From Catenovulum adriaticum (lineage in GTDB: Bacteria; Pseudomonadota; Gammaproteobacteria; Enterobacterales; Alteromonadaceae): a DNA stretch of 64,000 bases. Every line of letters begins with the position of its first letter. Positions within the stretch are counted from its first letter, which is position 1. The notes under the pieces were generated by a model. The model had not been told where the DNA came from. It did no database searches and was given only the letters and a program-made list of their open reading frames with translations. Shown in pieces: positions 1-8,697 of this stretch. Made by a program: the position numbers and the translations under genes. The stretch spans positions 62,001 to 126,000 of the forward strand of contig NZ_CP109967.1 in NCBI RefSeq assembly GCF_026725475.1, read 5' to 3'.

Positions 1-1
1 T

Positions 2-391
2 CAAGGTATGGATAAAAGAGCAGAACAGGCGGCTAAATTAAAAGCATCGGCTAAAACGCTTGATTTTGTGTTGCTCAACCGTCATACGCTTGAACCCGTT
101 GCCGCGATAGATTTAGTTAATACAGAATCAAAGGTTGGTTACAAAGCGAAAGCCGATTGGTTTGTGCGTGGCGCGCTAGAAACCGTAGGGGTTGCACATG
201 TGCGAATTAAAGTAAGAGCTGGCTATAAGTCATCTGAAATACGTGCTTGCTTAGCCGGAAAAATGGGGGCGAGCCAATTATCGCCATTAAATGTTCATAA
301 AGCGGCTTCACGCGGCCCTACACGGCCTATTAAGCCTTTACGTGATATTAATGTCACTCAAGGTGGTCGTTCACAAGCGGCAGTTGCTTAA
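2..391 (+). CDS. DUF2726-like protein, C-terminal part (partial)
   Basis: The reading frame is open to the left edge of the window. The Met at position 8 has no properly spaced ribosome site, so the gene most likely begins upstream. The visible part has the pattern of the DUF2726 nuclease-like fold: a hydrophobic strand (LDFVLLN), then an AAIDL strand, then a helix and a second strand ending in VRIKV. The last 45 residues are basic and low in complexity. The function of the family is not established; a restriction-endonuclease-like fold is often proposed. A terminator-like hairpin follows at 407-430, and the next gene is convergent. Confidence 0.5.
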   Translation, partial: QGMDKRAEQAAKLKASAKTLDFVLLNRHTLEPVAAIDLVNTESKVGYKAKADWFVRGALETVGVAHVRIKVRAGYKSSEIRACLAGKMGASQLSPLNVHKAASRGPTRPIKPLRDINVTQGGRSQAAVA

Positions 392-406
392 TCCGTATTT
401 TGAATC

Positions 407-436
407 AACCCTGAACGCATTTTCAGGGTTTGTTAT
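407..436. terminator. Bidirectional terminator hairpin
   Basis: The arms AACCCTGAA (407-415) and TTCAGGGTT (422-430) pair perfectly around a 6-nt loop. A T-rich run (TTTGTTATTTTA) follows on the plus strand. It sits between two convergent genes and could serve both. Confidence 0.7.
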
Positions 437-437
437 T

Positions 438-1205
438 TTAGCTAACTAGCTCGCCTAATTTAAATAATGCAGATTCACCGGGTTGCATTTTTTTCCAGCG
501 TTCATCGTTTGTCAGTGGCCTAGTTGCGATCACCGTTACCACATCATTTGGGCCGGTTTCTTTTTGAAAATCAATCATCATATCTGCATCAATTAATGTT
601 GCTTTGCCAAATGGCGCACGGCGTGTGATCCATTGTAAATTGTTAGAGCAATAAGCTAGTACATAAACACCATCGGTGAGTAGCATATTAAAAACGCCTT
701 TTTCGCGTAGCGTTTGTGATAATTTAGCAGCGTAGCGAAATACGTCTGTCATATTTGATGGACAACTTGGATATTTTTGCCGGATTTTATCTAGCAACCA
801 ACAAAACGCCAATTCACTGTCTGTATTGCCCACTGGTCGGTAATGTTCGGGTTGTAAATCTTGATAATTGGATAGTTGGCCGTTATGAGCAAATGTAATT
901 TCACGCCCCCAAAGTTCACGTGTAAAAGGGTGAGTATTCTCTAAACAGACCGGTCCTCGGTTACCTTGTCTAATATGACTGATCACAGATACACTTTTAA
1001 TAGGGTAGGCTTTTACCAATTTCGCGATTTCAGACCGACAGCTAGGCTCAGGATCTTTAAACGTCCGACAGCCTTTACCTTCATAAAATGTAATGCCCCA
1101 TCCATCTTTATGTGGACCAGTATTGCCTCCTCGTTCTAACAAACCAGAAAAACTAAAGCAAATGTCCGTCGGCACATTAGCCGACATACCCAGCAATTCA
1201 CACAT
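438..1205 (-). CDS. Class II glutamine amidotransferase (YafJ/EgtC-like)
   Basis: This 255-aa protein begins MCELLGM. After Met removal, Cys2 would be the N-terminal nucleophile of class II (Ntn) glutamine amidotransferases. Family blocks follow in order: KDGWGITFYEG near residue 34, SHIRQGNRG near 77, and the substrate-loop signature AHNGQLSNY near 106, then GNTDSELAF. Length matches YafJ-type stand-alone amidotransferases, which lack a synthase domain. The physiological acceptor of the ammonia is not known for this group. It is transcribed alone on the minus strand, convergent with the preceding gene, with no sign of membership in the agar locus. Identification to family is secure; substrate is not. 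Confidence 0.88.
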   Translation of the reverse strand: MCELLGMSANVPTDICFSFSGLLERGGNTGPHKDGWGITFYEGKGCRTFKDPEPSCRSEIAKLVKAYPIKSVSVISHIRQGNRGPVCLENTHPFTRELWGREITFAHNGQLSNYQDLQPEHYRPVGNTDSELAFCWLLDKIRQKYPSCPSNMTDVFRYAAKLSQTLREKGVFNMLLTDGVYVLAYCSNNLQWITRRAPFGKATLIDADMMIDFQKETGPNDVVTVIATRPLTNDERWKKMQPGESALFKLGELVS

Positions 1206-1377
1206 TTATTTATTGCTCTTAATTTGATGTATTTCGCGTTGGAAAAATAATTTAATGTGCGTATTGTTCAATACCCGGCTGGTAAAGGCAAGCTTGATTT
1301 AATGGATTTTGTTTAAGGGGTGAGCAGCTGCCAAGTTAATTTTGACAGCTGGTTTGGTGAGCAAAGTCAGGTATTGT

Positions 1378-3429
1378 TTAGTGTGTATCAAATTCGTTGA
1401 TGTAATTATTTAATTTTTCGCCTGTCTCTTTAAGTTCAAATGATGCTTTTTGTGTGTCTGTGGTTTTTTGAGTGACTTTATCGGCATCGTCTCTGATGGC
1501 GATAATTCGTTCATTAATTTCATTTGATACGCTGGTTTGTTCTTCAGCAGCGGTGGCAATTTGTACTGCCATTTGCATAATTTGATCAAGCTCTGTTTTC
1601 ATAACTTCAAAAGCTTGTGCATTCTCGACAACGAGCTGAATGGCTTTATTGCCTTCTGTTTGTAATACGTTCATTTTATCTGTTGCATTGCCAGCGCCAT
1701 TTTGCAAGGTTTCAATTTGACTTTTTATTTGTTCTGTCGACTCTTGTGTTCGGCTTGCTAAACTTCTAACTTCGTCTGCGACTACTGCAAACCCTCTGCC
1801 TTGTTCGCCCGCTCGGGCAGCTTCAATGGCTGCGTTTAAAGCTAATAAATTAGTTTGCTCGGCGATACCTTGGATCACATTGAGCACATTGCCAATAAGT
1901 GCAGCTTCATCGTTTAACGCCCCTACCACTTGGCTAGTGTGGCCTAATTCCTCAATTAAGTTTTCCATGGTTTGTTTACTGGTATGTGCATTTTTGGCAC
2001 TGTTAATTGAGATTTCATGAGCTTTATGCACAGTATCTGATGTGGTGCTTGCCATATTCGCCACTTCTTTGATAGTCGCTGTCATTTGATTGATTGCGAC
2101 TGAGATACTGTCTGTTGCCTCTAATTGACGGTTAGATAGCTCTGATGATTCATTCATTGCGCCGCTAACGATATTCGTTGTATTTTGAATGGTTTGGGCT
2201 TCAATAATGACGCCCTTTAAGGTGTGATTAAAACTGCTAATTAATCGATTAAAGCTGCTAGACAATTCTGCTAATTCATCTTTTCCTGAATCTTCTAACT
2301 TAATCGACATATCTTTAGTATTCGCTAATTCGGTACAAGATTTAACAACTGTTTTAAGTGGGTTAGTAATACTGCGTGCAATTAAATAAGAAACCAAACT
2401 GATTATGACAACTAAAATAATCAAAAAAGCGAACGTTTGATAAACTAAAAATTGCGATTCGGCCAGTAGGGTATTTTTAGTTTTCACTAGCTCATCAGAC
2501 ACTATATGAGTGGTTTCGTTATATATGTCGAAAACATTAGAAGTGATCGAGTCCCAGTCAATAGCGTTGTCAATAGTTAATGGCTTATTGACGGTTTTAT
2601 AGATATTACTACGAGCTTGTAGTGCAATTTTTTCAGCTGTTTTATAATCTGGGTTGCTGACCATTTTATTGTAAGCATTTAATGCAGTTTCAGATGCAAA
2701 GCTTCTAAATAGTTCTAAATTACTTTGTGTTTTTGTGGCACTTCTAAAAATTTCGCCATAAATATAAACATCTAATGTCATATTTTTTGCGGTAAAAATA
2801 AAGTTATTATGAAGGCTGTTTTCTACGTTAGCCGCAACAATATAGTAATAAGCATTAGCTAGTTTTCCTAAAGCTTCGTCTTGAGTTGAAATAACGACAA
2901 TTTCGCTCAAGCTTAATAACAGGCTGCGGATAAAGGTGGTCATTTCATACATAGTATGTATGTCCTTACCCAGTTGCGTTTTAAAATTTGAGCTCATATG
3001 GACTTTTTGATCAGCCGCTTGGCGGTAATACTGGAAATTATTTATCATGACTTTAAGGTTGTTAATCTGTGCGTCTAAAACCTTAAATTTCGAAAGTGAT
3101 TGGGCTTGTTGATTAATAAAGGTTAAATAGTCAGCTTCTTTTTGTTTAGCAAGGCGACGCGCGTCTAGCATTTTATTTTTATATAAGTTTGTTGTTTCAG
3201 CTGAGCTATCTATATACAACCTGCTATAAAAGGTTTCTTTTAGCGTGGCATTTATGTAGGGCGTTGTAACATCTGCATAATTTAGCACTACATCTAAATC
3301 TTTCATTTTTGCTTGTTCAGTGTAGGCGTTATTGAGCCTTTCTATTGATAAACCCAAGGTTGCCAGCAAAGGAATGAAAACCAGCATGATAATCTTTGTT
3401 TTGATTTTAATTTGGTTGAGAAACTTCAT
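1378..3429 (-). CDS. Methyl-accepting chemotaxis protein with helical periplasmic sensor
   Basis: Chemoreceptor of 683 aa. The order is: N-terminal membrane helix (about 13-30), a long all-helical periplasmic domain (about 31-325), a second membrane helix (about 330-350), HAMP, and a cytoplasmic signalling domain. The conserved hairpin tip, including EQTNLLALNAAIEAARAGE and GRGFAVVADEVRSLA, is intact. The sensor resembles NIT-type (nitrate/nitrite-sensing) four-helix domains, but I am unsure and the ligand cannot be read from sequence. It lies next to the agarase on the same strand, 304 bp downstream. A GTTAACAATAT motif similar to the agar-locus operators lies about 165 bp upstream (3592-3611), which hints at co-regulation. 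It could guide movement towards algal or nitrogen compounds. Confidence 0.93.
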   Translation of the reverse strand: MKFLNQIKIKTKIIMLVFIPLLATLGLSIERLNNAYTEQAKMKDLDVVLNYADVTTPYINATLKETFYSRLYIDSSAETTNLYKNKMLDARRLAKQKEADYLTFINQQAQSLSKFKVLDAQINNLKVMINNFQYYRQAADQKVHMSSNFKTQLGKDIHTMYEMTTFIRSLLLSLSEIVVISTQDEALGKLANAYYYIVAANVENSLHNNFIFTAKNMTLDVYIYGEIFRSATKTQSNLELFRSFASETALNAYNKMVSNPDYKTAEKIALQARSNIYKTVNKPLTIDNAIDWDSITSNVFDIYNETTHIVSDELVKTKNTLLAESQFLVYQTFAFLIILVVIISLVSYLIARSITNPLKTVVKSCTELANTKDMSIKLEDSGKDELAELSSSFNRLISSFNHTLKGVIIEAQTIQNTTNIVSGAMNESSELSNRQLEATDSISVAINQMTATIKEVANMASTTSDTVHKAHEISINSAKNAHTSKQTMENLIEELGHTSQVVGALNDEAALIGNVLNVIQGIAEQTNLLALNAAIEAARAGEQGRGFAVVADEVRSLASRTQESTEQIKSQIETLQNGAGNATDKMNVLQTEGNKAIQLVVENAQAFEVMKTELDQIMQMAVQIATAAEEQTSVSNEINERIIAIRDDADKVTQKTTDTQKASFELKETGEKLNNYINEFDTH

Positions 3430-3733
3430 AATTTATCTCTTATCAGTCGTTAGGCCTAAGGGGTGATAACCTGAGCTTTACCCAGAGCGCAGATTGATTT
3501 TTTGTCAAAATGGTTATCGGCTTGTAGTGGCGTCGCTATTACATGTTTAAATCTTGTGGTAATACCAGTATAGACTATCATCTTAATTGTTGTTTGTTAA
3601 CAATATGTTTGAGTTTATGCAATTTTATAATTAGACGTTAGGATTTTATAAATTTAGAAGGTAAAAAAGGAAATTACGTTAAATAAAAAGCAGCTAATGT
3701 CCTTATTAACTGCTTTTGTGGGGAGTTAAATGA
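3430..3733. other. Intergenic region upstream of chemoreceptor
   Basis: There is no gene here. It separates the agarase stop from the chemoreceptor start, both on the minus strand. It holds the operator-like motif at 3592-3611 and otherwise AT-rich sequence; I see no convincing terminator after the agarase. Confidence 0.6.
3592..3611. promoter_or_regulatory. Candidate agar-regulon operator (chemoreceptor promoter)
   Basis: Core GTTAACAATATGT at 3596-3608 matches 11 of 13 positions of the motif seen upstream of the agar genes (GTTAACAATATAC). It lies between the agarase gene and the chemoreceptor it may control. This is the weaker half of the set because the right end diverges. Confidence 0.4.
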
Positions 3734-6157
3734 TTACTCTGTATCTAATGATGTTTTACCTTTTAAATCACTAAAGCGACGTTCATACAATTCGGTATGT
3801 AACTCACGCGCAGCTTTAACCATTGCGTTGTATGGAATATCAGTCACTGATACAAAACCAACATTATAGTTTTCGCCATCATAAGCGCGGCCAGTGATAG
3901 GTGAATCTAAATATTGGAACCAATGTGCGCCAATAAAATAATCATTGTCTATGATTGAGTGCATATAGTCTTTATACATACGAGCTCTGTCTTCTTGACT
4001 TGAGGCATGTACTAAACCTGGATGGAAGAAACCAGAAGCTGTTGTACCCATATGAAATTCACCAATGACGGTTGGCATATCTAAATCTTCTAAAAATGCC
4101 CATTTGTTTTTAGTTAAACCTTCTTTATAAAGGTTAAAGCTTACAACATCGACATACTCTTTAGCTGCCTGAACAACTGGCATTGGCATACCCCAGTCGG
4201 CAAATCGAACACCCATATACATGTGATTAGGCATGTATTTTTCTAACTTAGCATCAACAATGCGGAAGTATTCACTGGCATACTCAAACAAAAGCTTTTG
4301 GTAATCCTGAACTTGTGCCTGATTTTTTTCGTTTAATGTGCTGTCAAATCCACCTTTTTGGAAAGCATCCCAAGACGCAATTTGGGTATTCCAAGCTTGG
4401 TTTAATCGCGCAATATCACCATATTTAGCTTTCATTTTTTCAGTAAACATGTTTTTAGTAGGCGATTGTGCACCATCGCTGGTTAAGGTATGAATAACGA
4501 TACCTAGCTCTGAAGTTTTAGATTCAGGACGACCCCAGCTTTTTTCGTTATCAATGAAAACACCCACACACCAAGGGCTGTTGTTAACTTCTTTTGCAAC
4601 TTGTTTAATGGTTGCTTCGGCTCTTTCTTCAAATTTAGGATCGAATACATCTGGTAGTCCACCCCAGAAATCGTTGCCGCTCGAAACGGTTTTAAAATCA
4701 CCTATGATCCAACCATTTGCAAAATATGGAATACGCTCATTGTCGTAATACATAGGGTCAATCCAGTTACCAAATGAGGTAAAGCCCCAACTTAGCATGC
4801 GGTCAACGGTCACTTTTGACCAATCTTCTAAATAAGAGTAGGGCGTGGTTTCACCGTATTTACGCTCAAGGTTAGCCATGTAAAAACTAAACACTTCACC
4901 GTGCTCTAACGGGCCAGAGTGAGCGCCGCGTCGATAGCCGTAGTTGCTTGATAGTGGATCACTATAATCAGGTAACCATTCAAACATGTCTGCTCGAGTT
5001 TCTGAGGCTAAATGGCGGGTTGGAATAGCTTGTTTTGGCGGCGGATTTAAACCTTGTGAATCTTCTGGAGTCAATTCGTCAGCCGTACGCTGGTTGATGG
5101 CATTTTGGTCAAAATCATAACCGGTAAAGGTGGTGGCATTAGACATACGCACATTATCAATACCTGTTGTGAAATATAAATAACCTTCAGGATCAACTAA
5201 CGACCATTTATCGCCGACTTTTTCGGTTCTAAAATAACCAGTAGCTTCTAATTTAGGGCCAGCTTTCCAACCACTAAATTTTGAGCGATCTTCAATTTTT
5301 TCACCGTCGTTTAAGCGCGCAAGTTCTTTTTCTTTAACGGCTTGTAACTCTTTTAACGAATGAATTTTTTCTTCATATTCTAAACGAGTAGGTTGACCAA
5401 ATTTATCAACAATGTTTTTTAAATAATCAGGGTTCATTTTTGGGTGAGGCATTAAGCGGATATTATCTATTGTTACTTCTTTATCATGCAGATTGTTTTG
5501 TACGCTTAATGAAATACGTTTAATACCTGAGGTATCTAAATTTTTAGTTCCCCACATCCAAATAAACTGAACTTGGTCTGATTCCCACGTAGCTGGGTTT
5601 GAGCGTAGGCCTGAACTTAAATTAAGCTCAACGTTTTCGCCATGCTCATTGTCTGGGCTAACTAAATCGTGTCCAGCCATTTTTGAATAATAAGTTTTGG
5701 CGTCACCAACTGGTACACTGACGCTTCGGGTATAAACCTGCCCTTTTTTGTCGTATACATTTAAAAATAGCTGAGTTGAATATTGACCTTGGTTTGAAAT
5801 ATCAAAAGCAATGCTAAAGCTTTTATGTTTGCTCCAATCCCAAGTACCTTGAGCAGGTACAAAATCGATAGAAGCATATTCGTGCGCTTTTGAATCAAAT
5901 TTAACTTGTAAAGCTTGTTTGCCGTTTGTAATCCCTTGATTGTCAATTAAGCTAACTTTGGCATTTTTAGTTTGAATTTGTGCTGGAACTGTACCAGATT
6001 CAAAATCGAATAAAGATTGTTGTGCTTTAATAGTTTGCTCATGCTCTGCGTTTGGTTCACTTGATTGGCAAGCGAGTAGTGAAGCACATAAAACCGAAAC
6101 GGCCGATAATTTAGCGTTGGTGCTTAATTTACTCGGTCTATCTTGTGTACTTTTCAT
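3734..6157 (-). CDS. GH50 beta-agarase, outer-membrane lipoprotein
   Basis: An 807-aa protein of glycoside hydrolase family 50, whose exo-acting members release neoagarobiose from agarose and neoagaro-oligosaccharides. A lipoprotein signal ends in LLAC with Cys30; the next residue is Gln, not Asp, which favours the outer membrane. A carbohydrate-binding-like beta-sandwich (about 45-235) precedes the (beta/alpha)8 catalytic domain, introduced by WSLVDPEGYLYFTTGIDNV. The likely acid/base is Glu538 in FIDNEKSWG and the likely nucleophile Glu700 in TVIGEFHMG; both sit close to the positions of the catalytic pair in Saccharophagus Aga50D. The start is supported by AAGGTGA ahead of the ATG. It is divergent from GH117 and has an operator-like motif at 6212-6232. 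Confidence 0.95.
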   Translation of the reverse strand: MKSTQDRPSKLSTNAKLSAVSVLCASLLACQSSEPNAEHEQTIKAQQSLFDFESGTVPAQIQTKNAKVSLIDNQGITNGKQALQVKFDSKAHEYASIDFVPAQGTWDWSKHKSFSIAFDISNQGQYSTQLFLNVYDKKGQVYTRSVSVPVGDAKTYYSKMAGHDLVSPDNEHGENVELNLSSGLRSNPATWESDQVQFIWMWGTKNLDTSGIKRISLSVQNNLHDKEVTIDNIRLMPHPKMNPDYLKNIVDKFGQPTRLEYEEKIHSLKELQAVKEKELARLNDGEKIEDRSKFSGWKAGPKLEATGYFRTEKVGDKWSLVDPEGYLYFTTGIDNVRMSNATTFTGYDFDQNAINQRTADELTPEDSQGLNPPPKQAIPTRHLASETRADMFEWLPDYSDPLSSNYGYRRGAHSGPLEHGEVFSFYMANLERKYGETTPYSYLEDWSKVTVDRMLSWGFTSFGNWIDPMYYDNERIPYFANGWIIGDFKTVSSGNDFWGGLPDVFDPKFEERAEATIKQVAKEVNNSPWCVGVFIDNEKSWGRPESKTSELGIVIHTLTSDGAQSPTKNMFTEKMKAKYGDIARLNQAWNTQIASWDAFQKGGFDSTLNEKNQAQVQDYQKLLFEYASEYFRIVDAKLEKYMPNHMYMGVRFADWGMPMPVVQAAKEYVDVVSFNLYKEGLTKNKWAFLEDLDMPTVIGEFHMGTTASGFFHPGLVHASSQEDRARMYKDYMHSIIDNDYFIGAHWFQYLDSPITGRAYDGENYNVGFVSVTDIPYNAMVKAARELHTELYERRFSDLKGKTSLDTE

Positions 6158-6211
6158 AGGTTATCACCTTCAACTTAATATGATATGTTTTTAATTGTAC
6201 AAAATAATGTT

Positions 6212-6232
6212 AATAGTTAACAAAATATATTG
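6212..6232. promoter_or_regulatory. Candidate agar-regulon operator (GH50 side)
   Basis: AATAGTTAACAAAATATATT aligns with the recurring motif AATTGTTAACAATATACTAT at 15 of 20 positions, including the full GTTAACAA core. It sits 55 bp upstream of the agarase start. Confidence 0.5.
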
Positions 6233-6476
6233 CTATTTGTAAAGCTATAGCTTGCTTTTTGTATTTAGTTCATAATGTTTAACCATTATGTATTCATTGT
6301 TAAAGTTGTTGTTTTTTGACCCTTTGGCTTGAAATCAAAGTGGTTTATTTGCGTTACACAATGTTTAATTGTGTAACGCAAATAATAACGATGAAGCTAA
6401 AACTGAGTGAGTATTTAAGCTAAAATAGCGTTATTTAACTTAACTCATTTAACACAAGTGTGAATTATGACATTAA

Positions 6477-6496
6477 AATTGTTAACAATAAACTAT
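6477..6496. promoter_or_regulatory. Candidate agar-regulon operator (GH117 side)
   Basis: AATTGTTAACAATAAACTAT matches the motif at the L-AHG operon and the TonB receptor at nearly every position. It lies about 140 bp upstream of the GH117 start, in a plausible place for repressor or activator binding. Confidence 0.6.
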
Positions 6497-6636
6497 TTTT
6501 CGTGTATATTGCGTTTTATATAATTTAAACGGTTTAACAGTTAGCTTGAGGCTTGCTACCGAACGTATTTAAAGAGATAAAAAATAAATATACGGTTTAG
6601 CAACTTACCATGCAAAAGTACTGATAGAGGTTAAAT

Positions 6637-7716
6637 ATGTCGGAAAAAAAATTAAGTCTTGCGAGTAAAAGAGCAATCGAACGCGGCTATGATAATAAAG
6701 GTTCTCAATGGTTAATTGAATTTGATGTAGAGCCTTTAAAAGGTGATTTTGAATTTGAAGACGGCGTGATTAGACGTGATCCAACAGCCGTTATTTTGGT
6801 TGATGGTGTATACCATGTTTGGTATACCAAAGGCCAAGGCGAAACCGTTGGCTTTGGCTCAGATAATTTAGAAGATAAAGTATTCCCTTGGGATTTAACC
6901 GAAGTTTGGCACGCAAGCTCGACCGATGGTATTACCTGGAAAGAAGAAGGTTGCGCAATTGGCCGTGGCGAAGCTGGATCGTTTGATGATAGAGCTGTAT
7001 TTACGCCTGAAGTTTTAGAGCATGAAGGTCGTTATTATTTGGTGTATCAAACGGTTAAAACACCCTATACCAATCGTCAATATGAAGAAATTGCAATGGC
7101 GCATGCCGATTCACCTTTTGGGCCGTGGGTTAAACTTGATGCGCCTATTTTAAGCCCATCAAAAGATGGCGAGTGGGATGGCGATGAAGACAATCGTTTT
7201 CATGTAAAAAGCAAAGGTAGCTTTGATAGCCATAAAGTACACGATCCTTGTTTGATGTACTTTAATGAAAAGTTTTATCTTTATTACAAAGGCGAAACAA
7301 TGGGTGAAAGCATGAATTTTGGTGGCCGTGAAATTAAACACGGGGTTGCCATTGCCGATAATATTTATGGTCCTTATGTTAAGTCTGAATATAATCCAAT
7401 TTCAAACTCAGGTCACGAAGTTGCGGTTTGGCATATTAATGGTGGCATAGCATCATTAATTACCACAGACGGTCCTGAAAAAAATACCATTCAGTGGGCT
7501 AAAGATGGCATTAATTTTGAGATTATGTCTCATATTAAAGGCGCACCTGAAGCATTAGGTATTTTCCGTGATCCAGAGAATAAAGATATTGAAGCGCCAG
7601 GCTTACAGTGGGGCTTGTGTCATAAATATGATGATAGTTGGAACTGGAATTATATTTGCCGCTATCGTATTACGCGTCAGGTATTAGATGCAGGCACATT
7701 CCAAAACTCAAATTAA
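6637..7716 (+). CDS. GH117 alpha-1,3-L-neoagarooligosaccharide hydrolase
   Basis: A 359-aa five-bladed beta-propeller enzyme of family GH117. It cleaves the alpha-1,3 bond of neoagarobiose to give D-galactose and 3,6-anhydro-L-galactose. There is no signal peptide, so it acts in the cytoplasm. Candidate catalytic residues are Asp48 (RRDPTA), Asp203 (VHDPCL), His260 and Glu261 (GHEVAVW). Their spacing (155 and 213 residues from the first Asp) equals that I remember for characterised GH117 enzymes, which is strong support. AGAGG precedes the ATG at proper distance. It is divergent from the GH50 gene, shares its regulatory region, and supplies the substrate for the L-AHG operon 5 kb downstream. 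A strong terminator follows. Confidence 0.96.
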   Translation: MSEKKLSLASKRAIERGYDNKGSQWLIEFDVEPLKGDFEFEDGVIRRDPTAVILVDGVYHVWYTKGQGETVGFGSDNLEDKVFPWDLTEVWHASSTDGITWKEEGCAIGRGEAGSFDDRAVFTPEVLEHEGRYYLVYQTVKTPYTNRQYEEIAMAHADSPFGPWVKLDAPILSPSKDGEWDGDEDNRFHVKSKGSFDSHKVHDPCLMYFNEKFYLYYKGETMGESMNFGGREIKHGVAIADNIYGPYVKSEYNPISNSGHEVAVWHINGGIASLITTDGPEKNTIQWAKDGINFEIMSHIKGAPEALGIFRDPENKDIEAPGLQWGLCHKYDDSWNWNYICRYRITRQVLDAGTFQNSN

Positions 7717-7826
7717 TAAGGTATTAAATTGAGTGCTAAATTCAAATGGTGCTAACTCTCAGTTAAGTAGTCGTGCTCTGATGAGCAACTAAAGCAAGGA
7801 AGCTAGTCCTCAACCTTGGGGACTTT

Positions 7827-7862
7827 AATAAGCCCGAAGTTCCAGCTCGGGCTTATTTTTTA
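7827..7862 (+). terminator. Rho-independent terminator after GH117
   Basis: The 11-bp arms AATAAGCCCGA (7827-7837) and TCGGGCTTATT (7847-7857) are perfect, with a T-run following. A smaller hairpin (AGTCC/GGACT, 7805-7824) lies just before it. The next gene is convergent. Confidence 0.88.
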
Positions 7863-7879
7863 TATCGTCTTTTTATCTC

Positions 7880-8683
7880 TTACAAACTTTGTTCAATGTC
7901 GGCAAAAAACTTAACCGTTTTTTGTACATGTAAATGCCAGTATGCCCATTCATGTCCGCCAGAAAATTGCTCAAATAAATAGGGTATTTGGGCATCTTTT
8001 AACTGTTTTTCAAACTGTAAATTGCTTTCATACAGCACATCGTCTTGCCCACAGTCAAAACGAATTTTAGGCAGCTGATGGTGATTTTTCTTAAGCCAAT
8101 ACATCACATCTGCTTCAGATGAATGTTCACATTGGTATTCACTGAGCGGCGTCTCAACAAAATGCGCCATATCGGCTAATTTAGTAATGGCTGAGTGTGC
8201 TGAAATCCCGTTAAATAAATTTGGGTATTTAGCCCCCAATCGCAGCGCACCATAACCCCCCATAGATAAACCTGAAATATAAAAATGGCTGTTATGGGTA
8301 ACTGAATCCAGCGTTTGCTTACAAGCATCAATCACATCTTCAACAATCCACTTTTCATAGTTACCCGCGTTCAACGAGGGCAAGTATGCGCTGCCATCTA
8401 GTCGGCCGCCATCGGAGGGCATCGCTAGAATAAACTCAGGGATATTTAATTCAGCTTTTACTTTTTCGTAAGCTTTATCAATACCGCCTAAATTCATCCA
8501 CACCCAGCTATTGCCATATACACCATGTAATAAAATAATCACCGGCAAGTTTTGACCACTGGCATTAACATTATAAAAGTTAATGTCATGACGACGTTTT
8601 AAATGAGACGAATGTACAGTCACCATTTGCGTATTGTTTGGCGTAAACTCAGGGTTTGAAACTTCAAGTCGTTGTATTGTCAT
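7880..8683 (-). CDS. Alpha/beta-hydrolase esterase (esterase D / FrmB-like)
   Basis: A 267-aa serine hydrolase of the esterase D family. Oxyanion motif LLHGVYG is near residue 52 and the nucleophile is Ser140 in GLSMGGYG. The likely acid is in CGQDDVLY and the base His in GGHEWAYW. There is no signal peptide, so it is cytoplasmic. The gene lies 14 bp downstream of a class III-like zinc alcohol dehydrogenase on the same strand. Esterase D proteins beside such dehydrogenases often form the S-formylglutathione hydrolase step of formaldehyde oxidation. By that analogy it may detoxify formaldehyde released from 6-O-methyl-galactose of red-algal galactans, but a sugar O-acetylesterase is an equally honest alternative. 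Confidence 0.8.
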   Translation of the reverse strand: MTIQRLEVSNPEFTPNNTQMVTVHSSHLKRRHDINFYNVNASGQNLPVIILLHGVYGNSWVWMNLGGIDKAYEKVKAELNIPEFILAMPSDGGRLDGSAYLPSLNAGNYEKWIVEDVIDACKQTLDSVTHNSHFYISGLSMGGYGALRLGAKYPNLFNGISAHSAITKLADMAHFVETPLSEYQCEHSSEADVMYWLKKNHHQLPKIRFDCGQDDVLYESNLQFEKQLKDAQIPYLFEQFSGGHEWAYWHLHVQKTVKFFADIEQSL

Positions 8684-8697
8684 TAGCCGCTTCCTGA

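Larger units (their letters stand above)
6158..6636. other. Divergent regulatory region between GH50 and GH117 genes
   Basis: This 479-bp AT-rich interval drives two divergent agar genes. It contains two operator-like motifs, one near each gene (6212-6232 and 6477-6496). A further pseudo-palindromic AATTGTACAA lies at 6193-6202. An inverted repeat pairs TTTATTTGCGTTACACAA (6345-6362) with TTGTGTAACGCAAATAA (6370-6386) around a short spacer; it could act as another regulator site or mRNA hairpin. No coding sequence is visible. Confidence 0.7.
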
